A stretch of 64,000 nucleotides of DNA from Dipteronia dyeriana (Eukaryota; Streptophyta; Magnoliopsida; Sapindales; Sapindaceae), in NCBI GenBank assembly GCA_032871835.1, contig CM065299.1, forward strand, positions 28,227,074 through 28,291,073. Reading direction: 5' to 3'. The notes under the pieces were generated by a model, which saw nothing but the letters and a program-made list of their open reading frames with translations, did no database searches and was not told the DNA's origin. Position 1 is the first letter of the stretch. The number at the start of each line of letters is the position of its first letter. The translations under genes were made by a program, and so were the position numbers. This document shows, piece after piece, positions 45,153 to 58,009 of this stretch.

Positions 45153-48100
45153 ATGTCAACTAACGGAGCAGGGGATAGAAACCCTACTGACGGTGATAGT
45201 GGGGTGGAGGTCTTGTGGGCAGTGGTAGAGGAACAACGACAACAGTTAAGGGAGATTCGTGAACTGCTTGTCGGGATGAACCTCAACGCTAACAACAGGC
45301 AACCGCAACCGGATAACAGAGTGAGAGCTGAGGGATTTGCCCGAGGCCAACCTGTTAACAGAGGACGTCCCCCTCATCATCAACCTGATAGCAAGGATGA
45401 CTCTGAAGATGAATGAGATAGAGGATATGGTGTTATTCAACCAGTGAGACGATCCAGAGAGCATGACGACTACCGGTTGAAGACAGATCTTCCAAGCTTT
45501 AATGGAAATTTGTGAATAGAAGATTTTCTTGATTGGATCACCAAAGTTGAGCGATTCTTCGAGATGATGGAGATTCCAGAAGAGAAGATGGTCAGATTTG
45601 TCGCCTTTAGGCTGAAAGGAGGGGCTGCAGTCTGGTGGGATCAATTATAGAAGAACCGTTAGCGACAAGGAAAGGCGATTGTAAGAACCTGGCGTAGAAT
45701 GAAACAACTAATGATGGGTAGGTTTCTACCACCAGACTATGAGCAATATTTATTCCAGTTGATTCAAAATTGCTCGCAGGGGACCAAGTCGGTGTTTGAT
45801 TACACAACAAAATTTTCTAGGCTCTCAGAGCAAAATAATCTGAGTGAAATAGAGGGGCAATGCGTAGCCAGATATCTCAACTGGTTGAGGCTGTCACTTC
45901 GAGATAAGATCGGACTGCAAGTGCTGTGGACTATGGATGAAGCTCATAATATGGCACTAAAGGTCGAATTGCTGGAACGTAGAGTTGGAAACCCTGGTTT
46001 TCGGAGGAACAATCCTGAGTCATCATTCCATAACAGAGACAAGGGTGTTCAATCATCGGTTCCAATGAACCAACCAAAAGGAGTTAATGGAGAAGAGGGC
46101 AGTAGTAGTAGTCAAACAACCGCACCAGCCAACAGAAACGTGCTTAGAAATCTGAATCCAAATCCGTATGCTAGGCATACACCAGGAACTTGTTACAGAT
46201 GTAGAAAACCTGGTCATCATTCGAATGCATGTCCTGATCGTCGACCAGTAAATTGGGTAGAAGGATGTGAGGAAGATCCAGATGTTCCTGACTATGAAGA
46301 AGAAGGTGACTTGTATGAGGGAGCAAAATTCACTGAAGAAGATGGTGATCGAGTTAATTGTGTGGTGCAAAGGGTGTTTTACCCACCAAAGCAAGAGGAC
46401 CACCGTCAGCGTAACAATATATTTCGATCTTGCTGCACAATCAGTCAAAAAGTCTGTGACCTGATCGTGGACAGTGGAAGTTGCGAGAACTTTATCGTGA
46501 AGAGGTTGGTGGAACACCTGAAGTTGCCAACCGAGAAACATCCCAATCTGTATACTATTGGCTGGATCAAGAAAGGACCGACAGTAAAGGTAACTGAGAT
46601 TTGTCGTGTTCCTATTTCTATTGGTAAGGTATATAAGGAGGATGTAGTTTGTGATGTGATTGATATGGATGCTAGCCATGTATTGTTGGGTCAGCCATGG
46701 TAGTATGATGTCGATATTACTTATAGAGGTCAGGATAACACTTACTTATTTACCTAGGGATCACATAAAATTGTTATGGCTCCTTCCAAACGTCAGACAG
46801 TACCTTACAAGCCCTCTGAAGCGGATAATCAGTCTTTCCTAACCGTGACCGGATCCGACGCAAAATTCGTGGCAGACGTTAAGGGTGCACATGAGGTCTA
46901 TGCTTTAATGGTTAAAGCTCTATTGGTAGAGGGGAAAGAAACACCCGTGATAACTGTTCCTGAGAAAATATAGTCATTGCTGGAACAATTCAAAGATATT
47001 ACTTCAAAAGATTTGCCCAACAACTTACCTCCATTAAGAGACATTCAGCACCATATAGACCTTATACCTGAAGCGAGTTTACCTAACCTACCATATTACC
47101 GGATGAGTCTAAAGGAGAATGACATTCTGCGGGAGAAAATAGAAGAATTATTACAGAAGGGTTTCATACGTAAGAGCATGAGCCCATACGCAGTTCCCAC
47201 GTTGCTGACACCAAAAAAGGATGGGAGTTGGCGCATGTGTGTGGACAGTCGAGCTATCAACAAAATAACTGTCAAATACCGATTTTCGATTCCTCGCTTA
47301 GATGACATGTTGGATCAACTGGAGGGTTCGAAGCTATTTTCGAAGATTGATCTACGTAGTAGGTATCACCAAATTTGGGTAAGGCCTGGGGATGAATGGA
47401 AGACGGCATTCTAGAGCAAGGATGGTTTGTATGAGTGGTTGGTCATGCCATTCGGTCTATCAAATGCACCCAGTACTTTCATGCGGGTGATGAATCAGGT
47501 ATTGAGACCTTTTGTGGGAAAGTTTGTTGTTGTTTATTTTGATGACATTCTTATATATAGTAGGACTGAGGAAGAACATGTGGAGCAGTTGCGGGAGGTG
47601 TTAAAAGTTTTACTGGAAAATCAATTGTTTCTTAATCTGAAGAAATGCAGTTTTATGACCAACAGTTTGTTATTTTTAGGTTACGTGGTGAGTTCAGAAG
47701 GAATTCATGTGGACGAAGAGAAGGTGCGAGCAATTCAAGAATGGCTTGCGCCGAAAACCGTGAGTGAAGTTCGTAGCTTTCATGGCTTAGCTACTTTCTA
47801 TCGTCGATTTATTCAAAATTTCAGCACTGTCATGGCACCGATAACCTAATGCATGAAGAAGGGTCGATTTCAGTGGGGAGAAGAAGCAGACATGAGTTTT
47901 ACATTAATCAAGGAGAAATTGTGTACTGCACCAGTACTGGCTTTACCCAGTTTTGAGAAGATTTTTGAAGTGGAGTGCGATGCTAGTGGGGTGAGAATTG
48001 GAGCTGTGATGTCCCAAGAAAAGTGATCAGTAGCTTTCTTTAGCGAGAAATTAAGTGAAGCTCGCCATAAGTGGAGTACTTATGATCAGGAGTTCTACGT

Positions 48101-49674
48101 AGTGGTCCTAGCCTTGAAGCACTGGGAACATTACCTAGTACAGAAGGAGTTTGTATTGTACACCGACCATCAAGCTTTGAAGTTTATCAACAGTTAGAAG
48201 AACTTGGACAACATGCATGTCAGGTGGGCCACTTTCCTTCAGAAATTTCCTTTTGTTATTAAGCACAAATCAGGTTCTGAACTGAGTTGCTGATGCATTG
48301 AGCCGCCGTGCCACCCTTCTCGTAACCCTAGCTCATGAGATTGTTGGGTTTGATTCTCTGAAGGAGTTGTATGAAGAGGATGAAGATTTCAAGGAAATCT
48401 GGTCAAATGATTGAAAAATAACCTATAAGTGATTTTCATGAAAATGATGGGTATCTGTTTCGTGGCAATCGTTTGTGTATTCCCAGAACATCTCTACGGG
48501 AGAAATTAATCAGAGACTTGCACGGTGGTGGATTGAGTGGACACTTGGGACAAGACAAAACGGTGGCTAGCTTGGAGGAACGGTATTTCTGACCACAACT
48601 GAAACGAGATGTTGGAAATTTTATGCAGAGATGTTACACTTGTCATGTGTCTAAAGGTCAGTCACAAAATACTGGTCTTTATATGCCTTTACCTGTTCCT
48701 AACAATATATGGGAGGACTTGTCTATGGATTTTGTGTTGGGACTACCCCGTACCCAGCGAGGAGTAGATTCGGTTTTCGTGGTGGTTGACAGGTTTTCAA
48801 AAATGACTCACTTTATCCCTTGCCGGAAGACCTCTAATGCTTCACACATAGCCCGACTATTTTTCAGAGAAATGGTCCGACTACATGGGGTACCGCAGTC
48901 AATTACCTCTGATCGTGACACGAAATTCCTTAACCACTTTTGGCTGACCTTATGGAAAATGTTCAATACATCTCTGAAACGAAATACTACTGCTCACCCA
49001 CAAACTGATGGACAAACGGAAGTGACGAATAGAACCTTGGGAAATCTGGTCCGTTGTGTTTGCGAAGATAAGCCGAAACAGTGGGATCATGCATTGCCTC
49101 AAGTTGAGTTTGCCTACAATAGTGCTGTACATAGTGCAACGGGAAAATCTCCTTTTGCTGTGACATATGTGTCACCACCGAAGCACACTGTGGATTTAAT
49201 TCATTTACCAAAGGGTCCGGGAGTTAGTGTTGCTGCAGAAAACATGGCTACTCAGGCTCAAGCGGTGCAAGCGGAGGTGAGACAGAAACTGGAAGAAACC
49301 AATGCAAAATACAAGACAGCTACAGACAAGCATAGGCGTCGGAAGGTGTTTGAGGAGGGCGACTCAGTAATGGTTTTCTTGCGTAAAGAAAGGTTCCCAA
49401 TTGGGACTTATAACAAACTAAAGCCCAAGAAGTATGGTCTGCATCAAATTCTGAAAAAGATCAATGATAATGCATATGTGATTGACCTACCTGAGACCAT
49501 GGGAATTTCCAATAACTTCAATGTTGCTGATTTGTTCCAGTATCATGCAGAAGAGCCTTTTTATCCTGAGCCCAACTCGAGGTTGAGTTCTTTGCAAGTA
49601 GAGGGGACTGATGTAGAACAAGTGGCTGAGTCCTACATGGCTTGGTGGGACCATCCTAAATCCAAGATTAAATG
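45153..49674 (+). pseudogene. Broken gag-pol polyprotein of the Ty3/gypsy element
   Basis: From an ATG at 45153 the gag region reads into an RNA-binding CCHC knuckle ([15 protein letters not shown], about 46190-46235). Next come an aspartic protease site ([10 protein letters not shown], about 46460), reverse transcriptase (about 47090-47850; [10 protein letters not shown]), RNase H (about 47950-48200; VECDASG, YTDHQALKF) and integrase (48500-49400). The last has an intact D-D-E core in [16 protein letters not shown] and [10 protein letters not shown]. Breaks: in-frame stops in gag at 45414 and three more before 45670, after the protease near 46702, and several in RT and RNase H. Frame changes occur near 48285 and 48415. 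The integrase part (48623-49674) is open for 350 codons and runs into the 3' LTR. No chromodomain was recognised at its end. No functional product is expected. Confidence 0.92.
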
Positions 49675-50135
49675 ACCTAAATTGAAGGGAATCGGCGAGA
49701 TCTTTAAAAGTCAAAACCTTTGGTGTTTAGGCACGTCCTTTTTCGGCCAAATTCCATCATTTAGGTCCCGAAATCGTAATTCTTTCTTTTTTGGGAAATT
49801 TCCATTTTTGTCATAAGTTGACTTTGACAAGCCAGAATCGCCTACCGTTAATTTCGGCTTGTTTATGGTCGTTAATTTTATTTCCGTAACTTTTGTGATT
49901 TCGCTATTTTTGGCAGTTTCACTATTTATGGCAGTTTTTAGTATGTAATATAGTTTCTTGTCCAACAAGGATTTGGGTCAGGGTTATTTCGCTTTAAATA
50001 GCCTTGTAAGCCGAAAGGCTCAAATAGCTTATTATTCAATAAAAAATTTCAGAAGTTTAACTTTATTCTTGTTGATTCCAGTTTTCAGTAGAATTTAGAC
50101 GTCGGTCTAATTCTTGTTACGTTTTCACTGCGTCA
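49609..50135 (+). repeat. 3' LTR of the Ty3/gypsy element
   Basis: 527 bp, very similar to the 5' LTR, preceded by a purine tract and followed by AAAAA. The first 66 bp encode the last 21 residues and the stop of the polyprotein frame. Confidence 0.93.
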
Positions 50136-50140
50136 AAAAA

Positions 50141-50869
50141 TCACTTTACAAGGGACGAGTTAGTTATTCAACAATTCATCCTTATTTCTATCTCTCTCTT
50201 TCGTGTTACCTCAGTTAGGAACCTAAGCAAGTTGAGGTAGTTCTGTAATTAATTTATACTGTTGCAGATAAGTATATAAATTAGACACAAATAAGTATAG
50301 AAATTAGACAAAAAGATAGATGTTAGAAAAAACAGACAAACAGATCCGTTCATCCTTAAATCTAGGTAATGATTATTATTCACAGTCTATTATTCACAAT
50401 TTATTATCTATTTCTATGTAATGATTCTATTGAACACACAAAATTTATCTTGCATGGTTTATCTGTGCCTAATTTTTAGGTTGTTCTTCCTAACTATTGT
50501 CTTTCTCAAACTAAAGGTTGCAATAGGTATAGCAGGACTCTTTGTTTCTTGATATATACATCAACTAGACAAATCGGGTTTGTTGTTCTCTAAACAGTGT
50601 TTTTTTTCCGACATGCTCTGTTTAACTATCTTAATTATGTTTGCTTTAGAGATTTACCATGAAATCCTTAACATAATCCATGAGTATTGACATATGATTC
50701 CTGAAACTTGCCTTATATTTTGTTAAACGATTTTAGAGAGATAAAGCGACAAATAGGGATTTTGGGTAGAAATAATCTCTTTTGGAATTCACATTACCAT
50801 ACGAAGATTTAATTCATTTATTAGTCGGGATGTATTTTGTTTTTCAAATTTTGTAAAAATAACTGAAGT
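50141..50869. other. Gene-free stretch
   Basis: AT-rich DNA with no recognised gene or repeat. It is the host flank on the right side of the gypsy insertion. Confidence 0.5.
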
Positions 50870-51370
50870 GTGTCTTAATTAACCTAGAGGGATGAGTTTT
50901 ACTCGATTATTACCGATTTTTTCAATTAGTCAAAATTATCAAATCACCCAACACAATACAAAATCAATCAACGAAATCGAAGTACAGAAAAACAATAAAT
51001 AACACGTTGAGTTGTTTTATGTGAGAAACCCTCTAACTGGGTAAAACTCATGGGTTATCCATCTAACAACACACTGTCCTCAAATCCATTATTTGTAATG
51101 ATGTTTTCACCCTATATTGACCTCTAGTCACGCAATTCTCGGTCACTAACCCACCGCTACTACCCAACGGATCTTTTATAGTGATTATTGGCCAATGCTT
51201 GTGCACTACACCACCATAATCACAAGTTTTAACACTCAGTGAAGAGATAAACAACTTGGTTGAATATATGTCAATATTCTAATATGTAAATAATGTTAGA
51301 CAACATTAAATACTTATCTAGATCTTTATGATGACAATCAACAATCCTAAATATCAAAATGTTTATACGA
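50870..51370. mobile_element. Ty1/copia LTR fragment related to the LTR at 60143
   Basis: AACCTAGAGGGATGAGTTTT, then CCCAACG, GCTTGTGCACTA and TGAAGAGATAA landmarks, appear in the same order and spacing as in the copia LTR at 60170-60680 (AACCTAGAAGG...TGAATAAGTTTT, CCCAACGGGCC, CCTTGTGCACTA, TGAAGAGATAA). The two are clearly related but much diverged. Only the inner third of the LTR is present and both LTR ends are missing. Confidence 0.7.
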
Positions 51371-51442
51371 ATGCTCATAAAGACCTAACTACATGGAGAT
51401 ATACAAGTCTATACGAATGCTCATAAAGACCTAACTACAGGG
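51364..51442. repeat. 49-bp direct duplication
   Basis: TATACGAATGCTCATAAAGA with CCTAACTACA occurs at 51364 and again at 51413, almost unchanged. It is a short local duplication. Confidence 0.85.
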
Positions 51443-52067
51443 AACTACCATCTACTTCTCACAAGAAGAAGTGGATTCCACTATTATGTACAAACCTTCC
51501 CAGCCACAAGCCAAACCGCAATCCCAACATACGGAGTATATTGATAAGGAAATACATCTGACCTCACCCATGGTATATCAAAGACCACGATCTAACCTGA
51601 AGGAGTCGATAAGACACTCAGGATTAAGATCACCCATATATAGCCATCATTAGTTGATATATATGAATCTCATAGGTAAACGGATCTTTGTGTGAGATTC
51701 ATATAGATCATGACCCAGTCCTATATGATCACATCATACAAGGTGCCTCCATTCCCATATCTCATATGAATGATTCAGGATAGAATCACTGTACATTACG
51801 GAATGGACCACAACTATAGATTAACCACAAATAAAGTACCCAGCTTTATTTGCTATCTATGGACTCTTTAGATTGCACGTCTCTTACTGTATCCATCCGT
51901 ATATGACACTCATACACACAGTTCGAGATTACATCCGGCAATCCAGGATGTTAATATGTACACAAGTTTATAAAATAAATAACATAACAGAATGAATTGA
52001 ACCTTTACTTTTATTTACTTCATAAATCCATTTACAAATTACATGCTTAGGGCATAAACCCCAACAT
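51443..52067 (-). mobile_element. Probable solo or truncated copia LTR
   Basis: On the minus strand the segment begins TGTTGGGGTTTATGCCCTAA at 52067. It continues with CATGTAATTTGTAAATGG, a start that I associate with plant copia LTRs. The other end was not resolved and no coding region is attached. The minus-strand orientation and the family are inferred. Confidence 0.45.
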
Positions 52068-55000
52068 ATGCAAGATAAAATAAACTAAATTACTCATAAG
52101 CTCACATGAAAATTATGAATATGAATATGAATATAAATACGAGGGAATGCTAGGGAATTAATGCAACCTAATTAAACTCCTTAATATAATCCCCAAGTCT
52201 CATTTAAGCATGTAAATCCACTTGACAGGGTTTGTTTTATGAATCATCTAATCTTTCCTATTACTCACATAAGGTCATGTAATGAGCAATTGTTAAAATT
52301 AGTTTTTAATTAAAACCCTAAACCAAATCACATTTAGCATGGTCATGCATATGGGAATTTTCTCAATTATTAAGCTTGTAGTTAAGGAATAAATGGGATG
52401 GTCACCCACATCTAACCCTCAACATCATAGATAAACTAATCCTAACACAAACATTCATTGAGGTCTCGTTTGAATATAAGTGAAGGAACTAGAGCAAGTA
52501 TTTCAATAAAAGAGGCTACCAAGGTATTTATTAAAAACCAATAGGCTTAGGATTACAAAGAGTTGTTCAACCGGTTTACATTAATTCCCTAACATAGAAA
52601 GTAGTTACACATCAAGGAAAGGAAATAAAACAAAGAAGAGTTAAAGAAGAAATCCAAGTTGGTCATTTGATGTTCCTTGAATTGTAAGCTTCCAAGTTCC
52701 AAGATGGATGGAGGAATGAAAGTGTCTAAGGATTGTGATGGAAGGGTGAAAGTGTCCTAAAAGTTCGTGTGGCTGATTATTTTTCACCAAAATCTAAGAT
52801 GGGTATTTATATGGGTCCAAAAATAGGTCAGAAATCAACCTAGAAACACGTACTGGAGGACTGTCGCTTCCCTGTATGTCACGGTTATCCATGACGACAT
52901 GTCACGGTCTTCCATGACTACATGTCGAGGTCTTTCATGACGACATCACAAGCAACACTTTAGAAAAGTTGCTATCGCGTGGTGTGTCGAGGTCTCCCAT
53001 GACGGAAATCATGACAGCGACATATTGTGTCATTTTATCCAAGTTTCCAATTTCCAACTCTTTTGGGTCCCAATCTTCACTCATTTCTACCATATATGCC
53101 TCTAATATAAAATCCTACAAAAACAAGTAATCAAGCCATTAAACACTTGATTTTACTGGAGAATTAGGCAATAAGCATAGGAAGGGGGACTTGAAATCTA
53201 GTGTTATCATGACTCGATCAACACCCCCAAACCTAGCCTTTTGCTCGTCCTCGAGCAAAATCAAGAGAAAACAACAACAAAAACAAACAAGCAAACAATA
53301 CAAAGACTCGATAAAAACAAAAGAAATTCAAGCAACAAAAACTCGAAAGCCGTATATTCAACTGATGATGAGATGCAAAGAGGTGTGGATAAGGAGAGTA
53401 GACACATACAACACATTCTCAAGCAACTCGAAGGCACTTACGGGGCACTTGAACAACATGAATCCCACACCTAAAGTGCTCTCATGTCAGGAACTACTCA
53501 CTCTCACACCTCGAGCATAATTCGCATTGACTCTAAAACTCATGTGGACATTCTCTTTTCTTTCCTCTCGGAGTCCTAAGTTCACACTCATGCATAAGTA
53601 TGCAAGGATAGAATTATGCATGAGAATCAAATACTTGCATACAATAAGAAATGAAATGTTATTATTTTGGTGAACTAGCCTAGGAAATGAATCAAATGCC
53701 ATAAACGTGGAAGATCATGCTTCAACAAACATTCCTAATCTAGATTTCATAGTAGATCATTTAGGTCTCCCCTTTGGTTGTAATGGGGCCATTAGGTGAA
53801 ATATGGTGAACAAAGAATAGGAAATGAAATTCAAAAATCACCAATCATGCTAAGACACTACATGATACACCCAATACTTAAGCTCTATTCACATCACTCG
53901 TGGCGCTAGTGATTAGGCTTGACTTTTCATAACACTTGTGCTATATAAGAGTATTGTACTAGTGAGTACTTTACAATTACATACAAGACTCTTATTCCCT
54001 TGTTCTTTTTTTTAACACTTTAAGCTCATAAGTGCACATTTTCGCATTTTTACATTTTTGAGCCTTTTGCCTTGCACATTTACAAATATAGCATAAATAC
54101 ACGCTAACTTTTTATATTTAGAGCTTTTCTACCTTTCACCACAATACAACACATTCTAACAAGATTGGCAACAAGGGTAGGCATGTGTTTATGTTTAGGT
54201 TATACAGTGTAATGTGGTTCCAAAAGAAAGGTAAGTGTTTGGCCTCAAAATTGGCTTGAGAGTACACAAATAGGGACAAGGAATGTGTTTAGGCTAATTT
54301 AAGTAGTTAAGCACACACATTGCCTAAAATCTTTTCCACCATCTCATCTATCAAGGGAATGTAAGTATCAATCAAGCAATCCACAAATATAACAATGTGA
54401 TGTCCTATGGCAAGTGATGCGCGTGATGAGATAAGTGTTTAAGATGAAACAATGATAACACTCAAATGCTCTTTTTAAGGTTTGTGTTTGTGAACTCACT
54501 AGGTGGTCTCCACTATTAGAACAAGGTGTTTGAGCATCGAGTCCCCTCAACTTGAACACAAAAGGATGGGACAAGCCCATGAAGTGCAGGTGAGACCCTA
54601 GAGTGACAACAAGATGCTCAATCGAGCACATTAGGCATAAATAAACTCTCATACAAACACACACTCAAAGCATCACACCCAAGCTACTTGAAGCTAGATT
54701 TTTTTTTGGCCATGCGACTATTTTTGAAAAGTTTGACTCAACATGGAATCAAAAATTTGACTCAAACATGAAATTTAAAACTCAATAAAACCAAAACGAT
54801 CGAAACTGGTGTTGACACCCCAAAACCTAAACTCATCATTGTCCCCAATGTTGACAATGAGAGCTCAACGAAAGGGCACCTAAACCACAAAACAACACAA
54901 TTCAACAATAAAAAAAAATGCATAACAGCTCGATCAAGATGTAATAGAAAGCTCCCAATGGCAAGTAAATATCAACCATAACACAATACAACACACACCC

Positions 55001-56170
55001 TTAGTCTAATCGCAAATAAAACAAACAAAAGAAAAGATGCAAAAGTACCACTACGATAGAAATCAAATAACTAGAGTAATTAAAACAAGTACGAAATATA
55101 ACTGAAAGCAGTAAAACCAACAAAACAAGTATAGCTACACAAGAACAACTCAAAGCAAATAAGGAGGTGGTGGTGGCCAAATGTGCCCCGATTTTCATTA
55201 TTTTCAACCAATCTAATTTTACTCATAACTCCTCCACAAATACGAAATCAATACAATATAAGTGAAAAGAAGAATGAATTACCGATTGTGTGGGCTGTAA
55301 GTCTTCGATGTCGAGTGGAGAGAGAATTGGTTATGGTTGAGGTTTGAAATTTTAGTAAGGGCTGCCCTTCCACGAACTGACGCTTTTATATTGAGTGCAT
55401 GTCGCGGTCGTAATGTTGCGATCTTCCATGACGGAAATCATGACCGCGATATACCACCTCTTCGTCTTGGCCCTGATAGTCTGGTGTCACGGTTGTGCAA
55501 CCACGCAACATGTTGAGAGACACTTTAAGCGACGACAATCCTTTGAATTTGTCGTATGGTTTTGTAATGGTCATCCATGACGGAAATCATGAGCACGACA
55601 CACCGCTTGTTTCTCATTGAATTGTCGAGTCTGGAGAATCAGCGACACACCAGCGACCCCTAGGCGATAACAACTCCTTGATTTTATCACGTGGAAAGGT
55701 CACGGTCGTCCATGATGACATAATGACAACGACATACATGTAAAATTCCTCCTTAATGACATTAAGTGGTCCAAAATGCCTAATCTGCACACATCTCAAC
55801 AACAAACATATCAAGGGAATTTGCTTGAACAATATGGGTCGGGAATGCTTACATTGAGCTACTAGACTTGTATGCAAAATGAAAAAACACCCCCAAACCT
55901 ATATTTTTCCACACCTTTATACTATAATCACAATTTGTTGTTGAAAATTAAGGTGTGGATCAACTTAGACTTGGAAGTGAAGTAGAATCACTACCATTCA
56001 CAATTAGTATGCATAATTAAAAAGTTTATTGAAAGGAAAGATACCTAAGTAGGTTGCCTCCCACCAAGTGAACTATTTAACGTCTAGGTAAGACGTGGTA
56101 AGAGCACCACAACTCTTGAAGCTCTATCTCCTTCATCTAAGCAATCTTCCCATCAACTATAGTGTCTCTT
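52068..56170. other. Gypsy-derived non-coding region with repeated motifs
   Basis: No conserved protein frame was found. Two blocks (52850-53240 and 55390-55890) share the text CATGACGGAAATCATGA, several TCCATGACGACAT-like variants, and an AACACCCCCAAACCTA ending. Text such as CTCGTCCTCGAGCAAAA (53245) and GGTTGCCTCCCACCAAG (56051) is typical, to my knowledge, of non-coding parts of plant Tat/Athila gypsy elements. The region may be two nested or tandem element ends. Exact borders were not resolved. Confidence 0.5.
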
Positions 56171-56439
56171 GAATAACACTGAAAAGTGTATGTTTACTAA
56201 GGGATCATATCATCATTTTTACACTTCCAATATAATTAATTCCTCAATTTAGACATAATTTCGTTCGCTTGATTAAATAAATGTGTTGTGTAGTAATCAA
56301 TGTATTTTTCTTTGTATTTCAGAGGTAATTCGATCAATTCAGAATTATGGAGAAGTCAGATGGCAAAACAAACATCGTTTTCAAGTTTAGAATGTCAAAA
56401 ACCTTAGGAAGGCCACGAAGAGCATTTTTATAATTTTGA

Positions 56440-56835
56440 CTATTCACTGTTCACAGTTGACTTTTACTGTTCACAGTTGACTTTCACTTTTCCTGATGAC
56501 GTGGCACATTTCTATTGGCCCAAACTACGAGTGCACCGTACACGCAGCTATAGAGAATCACATTCTAGAAGTCGGTGCACTGGTCATGGTTGACTTTCTA
56601 GAAGATTATTGACGGATGATGTGACACATTTATATTGGCCTAAATTGTGAGTGCAACGTACACGTGCTGCAGAGAATAATATTCTAGAAGCGGGGGCACT
56701 GTTCACTGTTCACTATTCACTTTCACGGATGCGTTCACTGTTCACTGTTCACTGTTCACTTTCACGGATGCGTTTAGCGTTTACTGTTTACTGTCACTGT
56801 TCACTGTTCACTGTCACTGTTCACTATTCACTGAT
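56440..56835. repeat. GTTCACT-type short tandem repeats within the LTR
   Basis: A 7-bp motif GTTCACT recurs many times, partly as dimers (TTCACTGTTCACT), with two TTTCACGGATGCG spacers. A direct pair of longer blocks (GACGTGGCACATTTCTATTGG at about 56500 and a variant at about 56610) shows an additional duplication. Such runs are known from some plant gypsy LTRs. Confidence 0.85.
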
Positions 56836-58009
56836 GACATGACAAAATCTGGACGCTCCATTATAAATTCATTAGATGGTCAATTTTCATCCGTATTTTG
56901 TATAAATAGTAGGCCTCACCCCTTAATTTCCATATTCTGAATCCAAATATGATATTAGATTTGTGAAATTCTCTCTCTTTTGTTCTCAAATTCTCAGTTT
57001 AAATAAAATAGTTATTTTCCAGTTAAATTATGTTTAGCTAATTTTATATAGCTAGTGCCAAAGATGATACTGTTGGTATGGAAAATATGATCCAATTATG
57101 GTAAGTTTATTAGTTTTTTGCTTTCTCCCCCTGATCTATGTGGAGTTTTTGACTCACTGTAGTCAGACAGATTTTGTCTAGCACAGTGGGTACTTTTACC
57201 CACATCTATTAGAGAGTGGTCAGTGGAGTGGAATACCCTCCCATTAATCTGGACTAAATATTAATAATTGGATCATAATCGAATTACCAACAGTGGATCC
57301 CTTAGCCCTAGTTTTAATTTTAATTGATTTACATTTTATAACAAGTTTAGTAATTAATCTAGATAATTAATTCTACAAGGACAAGTGAACAACCTCCATG
57401 TGGTTCAAACCGGTCTTACGGTTAATTTATTACTTTGACACTCTTATACTTGGGAGTAGGAACACTTCTTGTCGCTGTTGGGGAGGTAAGTCCACCTTTT
57501 CTTTGTAGAAGTAATTTCTTTTTAATTTTATTTTAGTTTTGCTATTTTTTTTATATCTTCTTTGTTCTTATTTTGTATTCAATTTTGCATCACTTATCTC
57601 AGTCATAAACTTCATCCACTTAAAAAAAAAACGCACTTGTAATCATTAATCACATTTTTGCATTTTCGTTCTTTAATTTTTTATTTACATTTTAGTTTAG
57701 ATCTAGTATGTATTTGCATATAGGTCATTTTATTTTTCATTTTTGTATATCAGTCCCTGTAATTATCATATTTTCACTTTAGTCCCTAATTTTATAATTA
57801 TTTGCACTTTTGCCCTAATAGTTGTGCATATTTGCATTTACACCCCTATAATTTTGCATCTTTTTATTTTCATCACTTTTTCTTTTATTTTCTTCATTTT
57901 TGTGTATTTCACCTCCATGAACCCTCATTAAATTTGTATTAGACGTTTGTCTCGAACATATAGTGGTAGATTAATTAGGAGATCATAATCACCCACATTC
58001 ACCAACAAC

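Larger units (their letters stand above)
44585..50140 (+). mobile_element. Nearly complete Ty3/gypsy LTR retrotransposon, coding-dead, with AAAAA target duplication
   Basis: The 5' LTR is 44590-45120 and the 3' LTR 49609-50135. Both begin TGATGTAGAACAAGTGG and end TTTTCACTGCGTCA. Flanking AAAAA occurs on both sides (44585-44589 and 50136-50140). A primer-binding site TGGTATCATAGC (one change from the iMet site) is at 45123-45134. A purine tract AGAGGGGA precedes the 3' LTR. The LTRs differ at around two dozen places by eye, so the insertion is not recent. The internal order is gag, zinc knuckle, protease, reverse transcriptase, RNase H, integrase, which is the Ty3/gypsy order. Confidence 0.95.

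Noticed and set aside
45246..46679. Long minus-strand open frames across the gag and protease region
   Set aside because: They are opposite a well-supported gag-protease frame with zinc knuckle and protease motifs on the plus strand.
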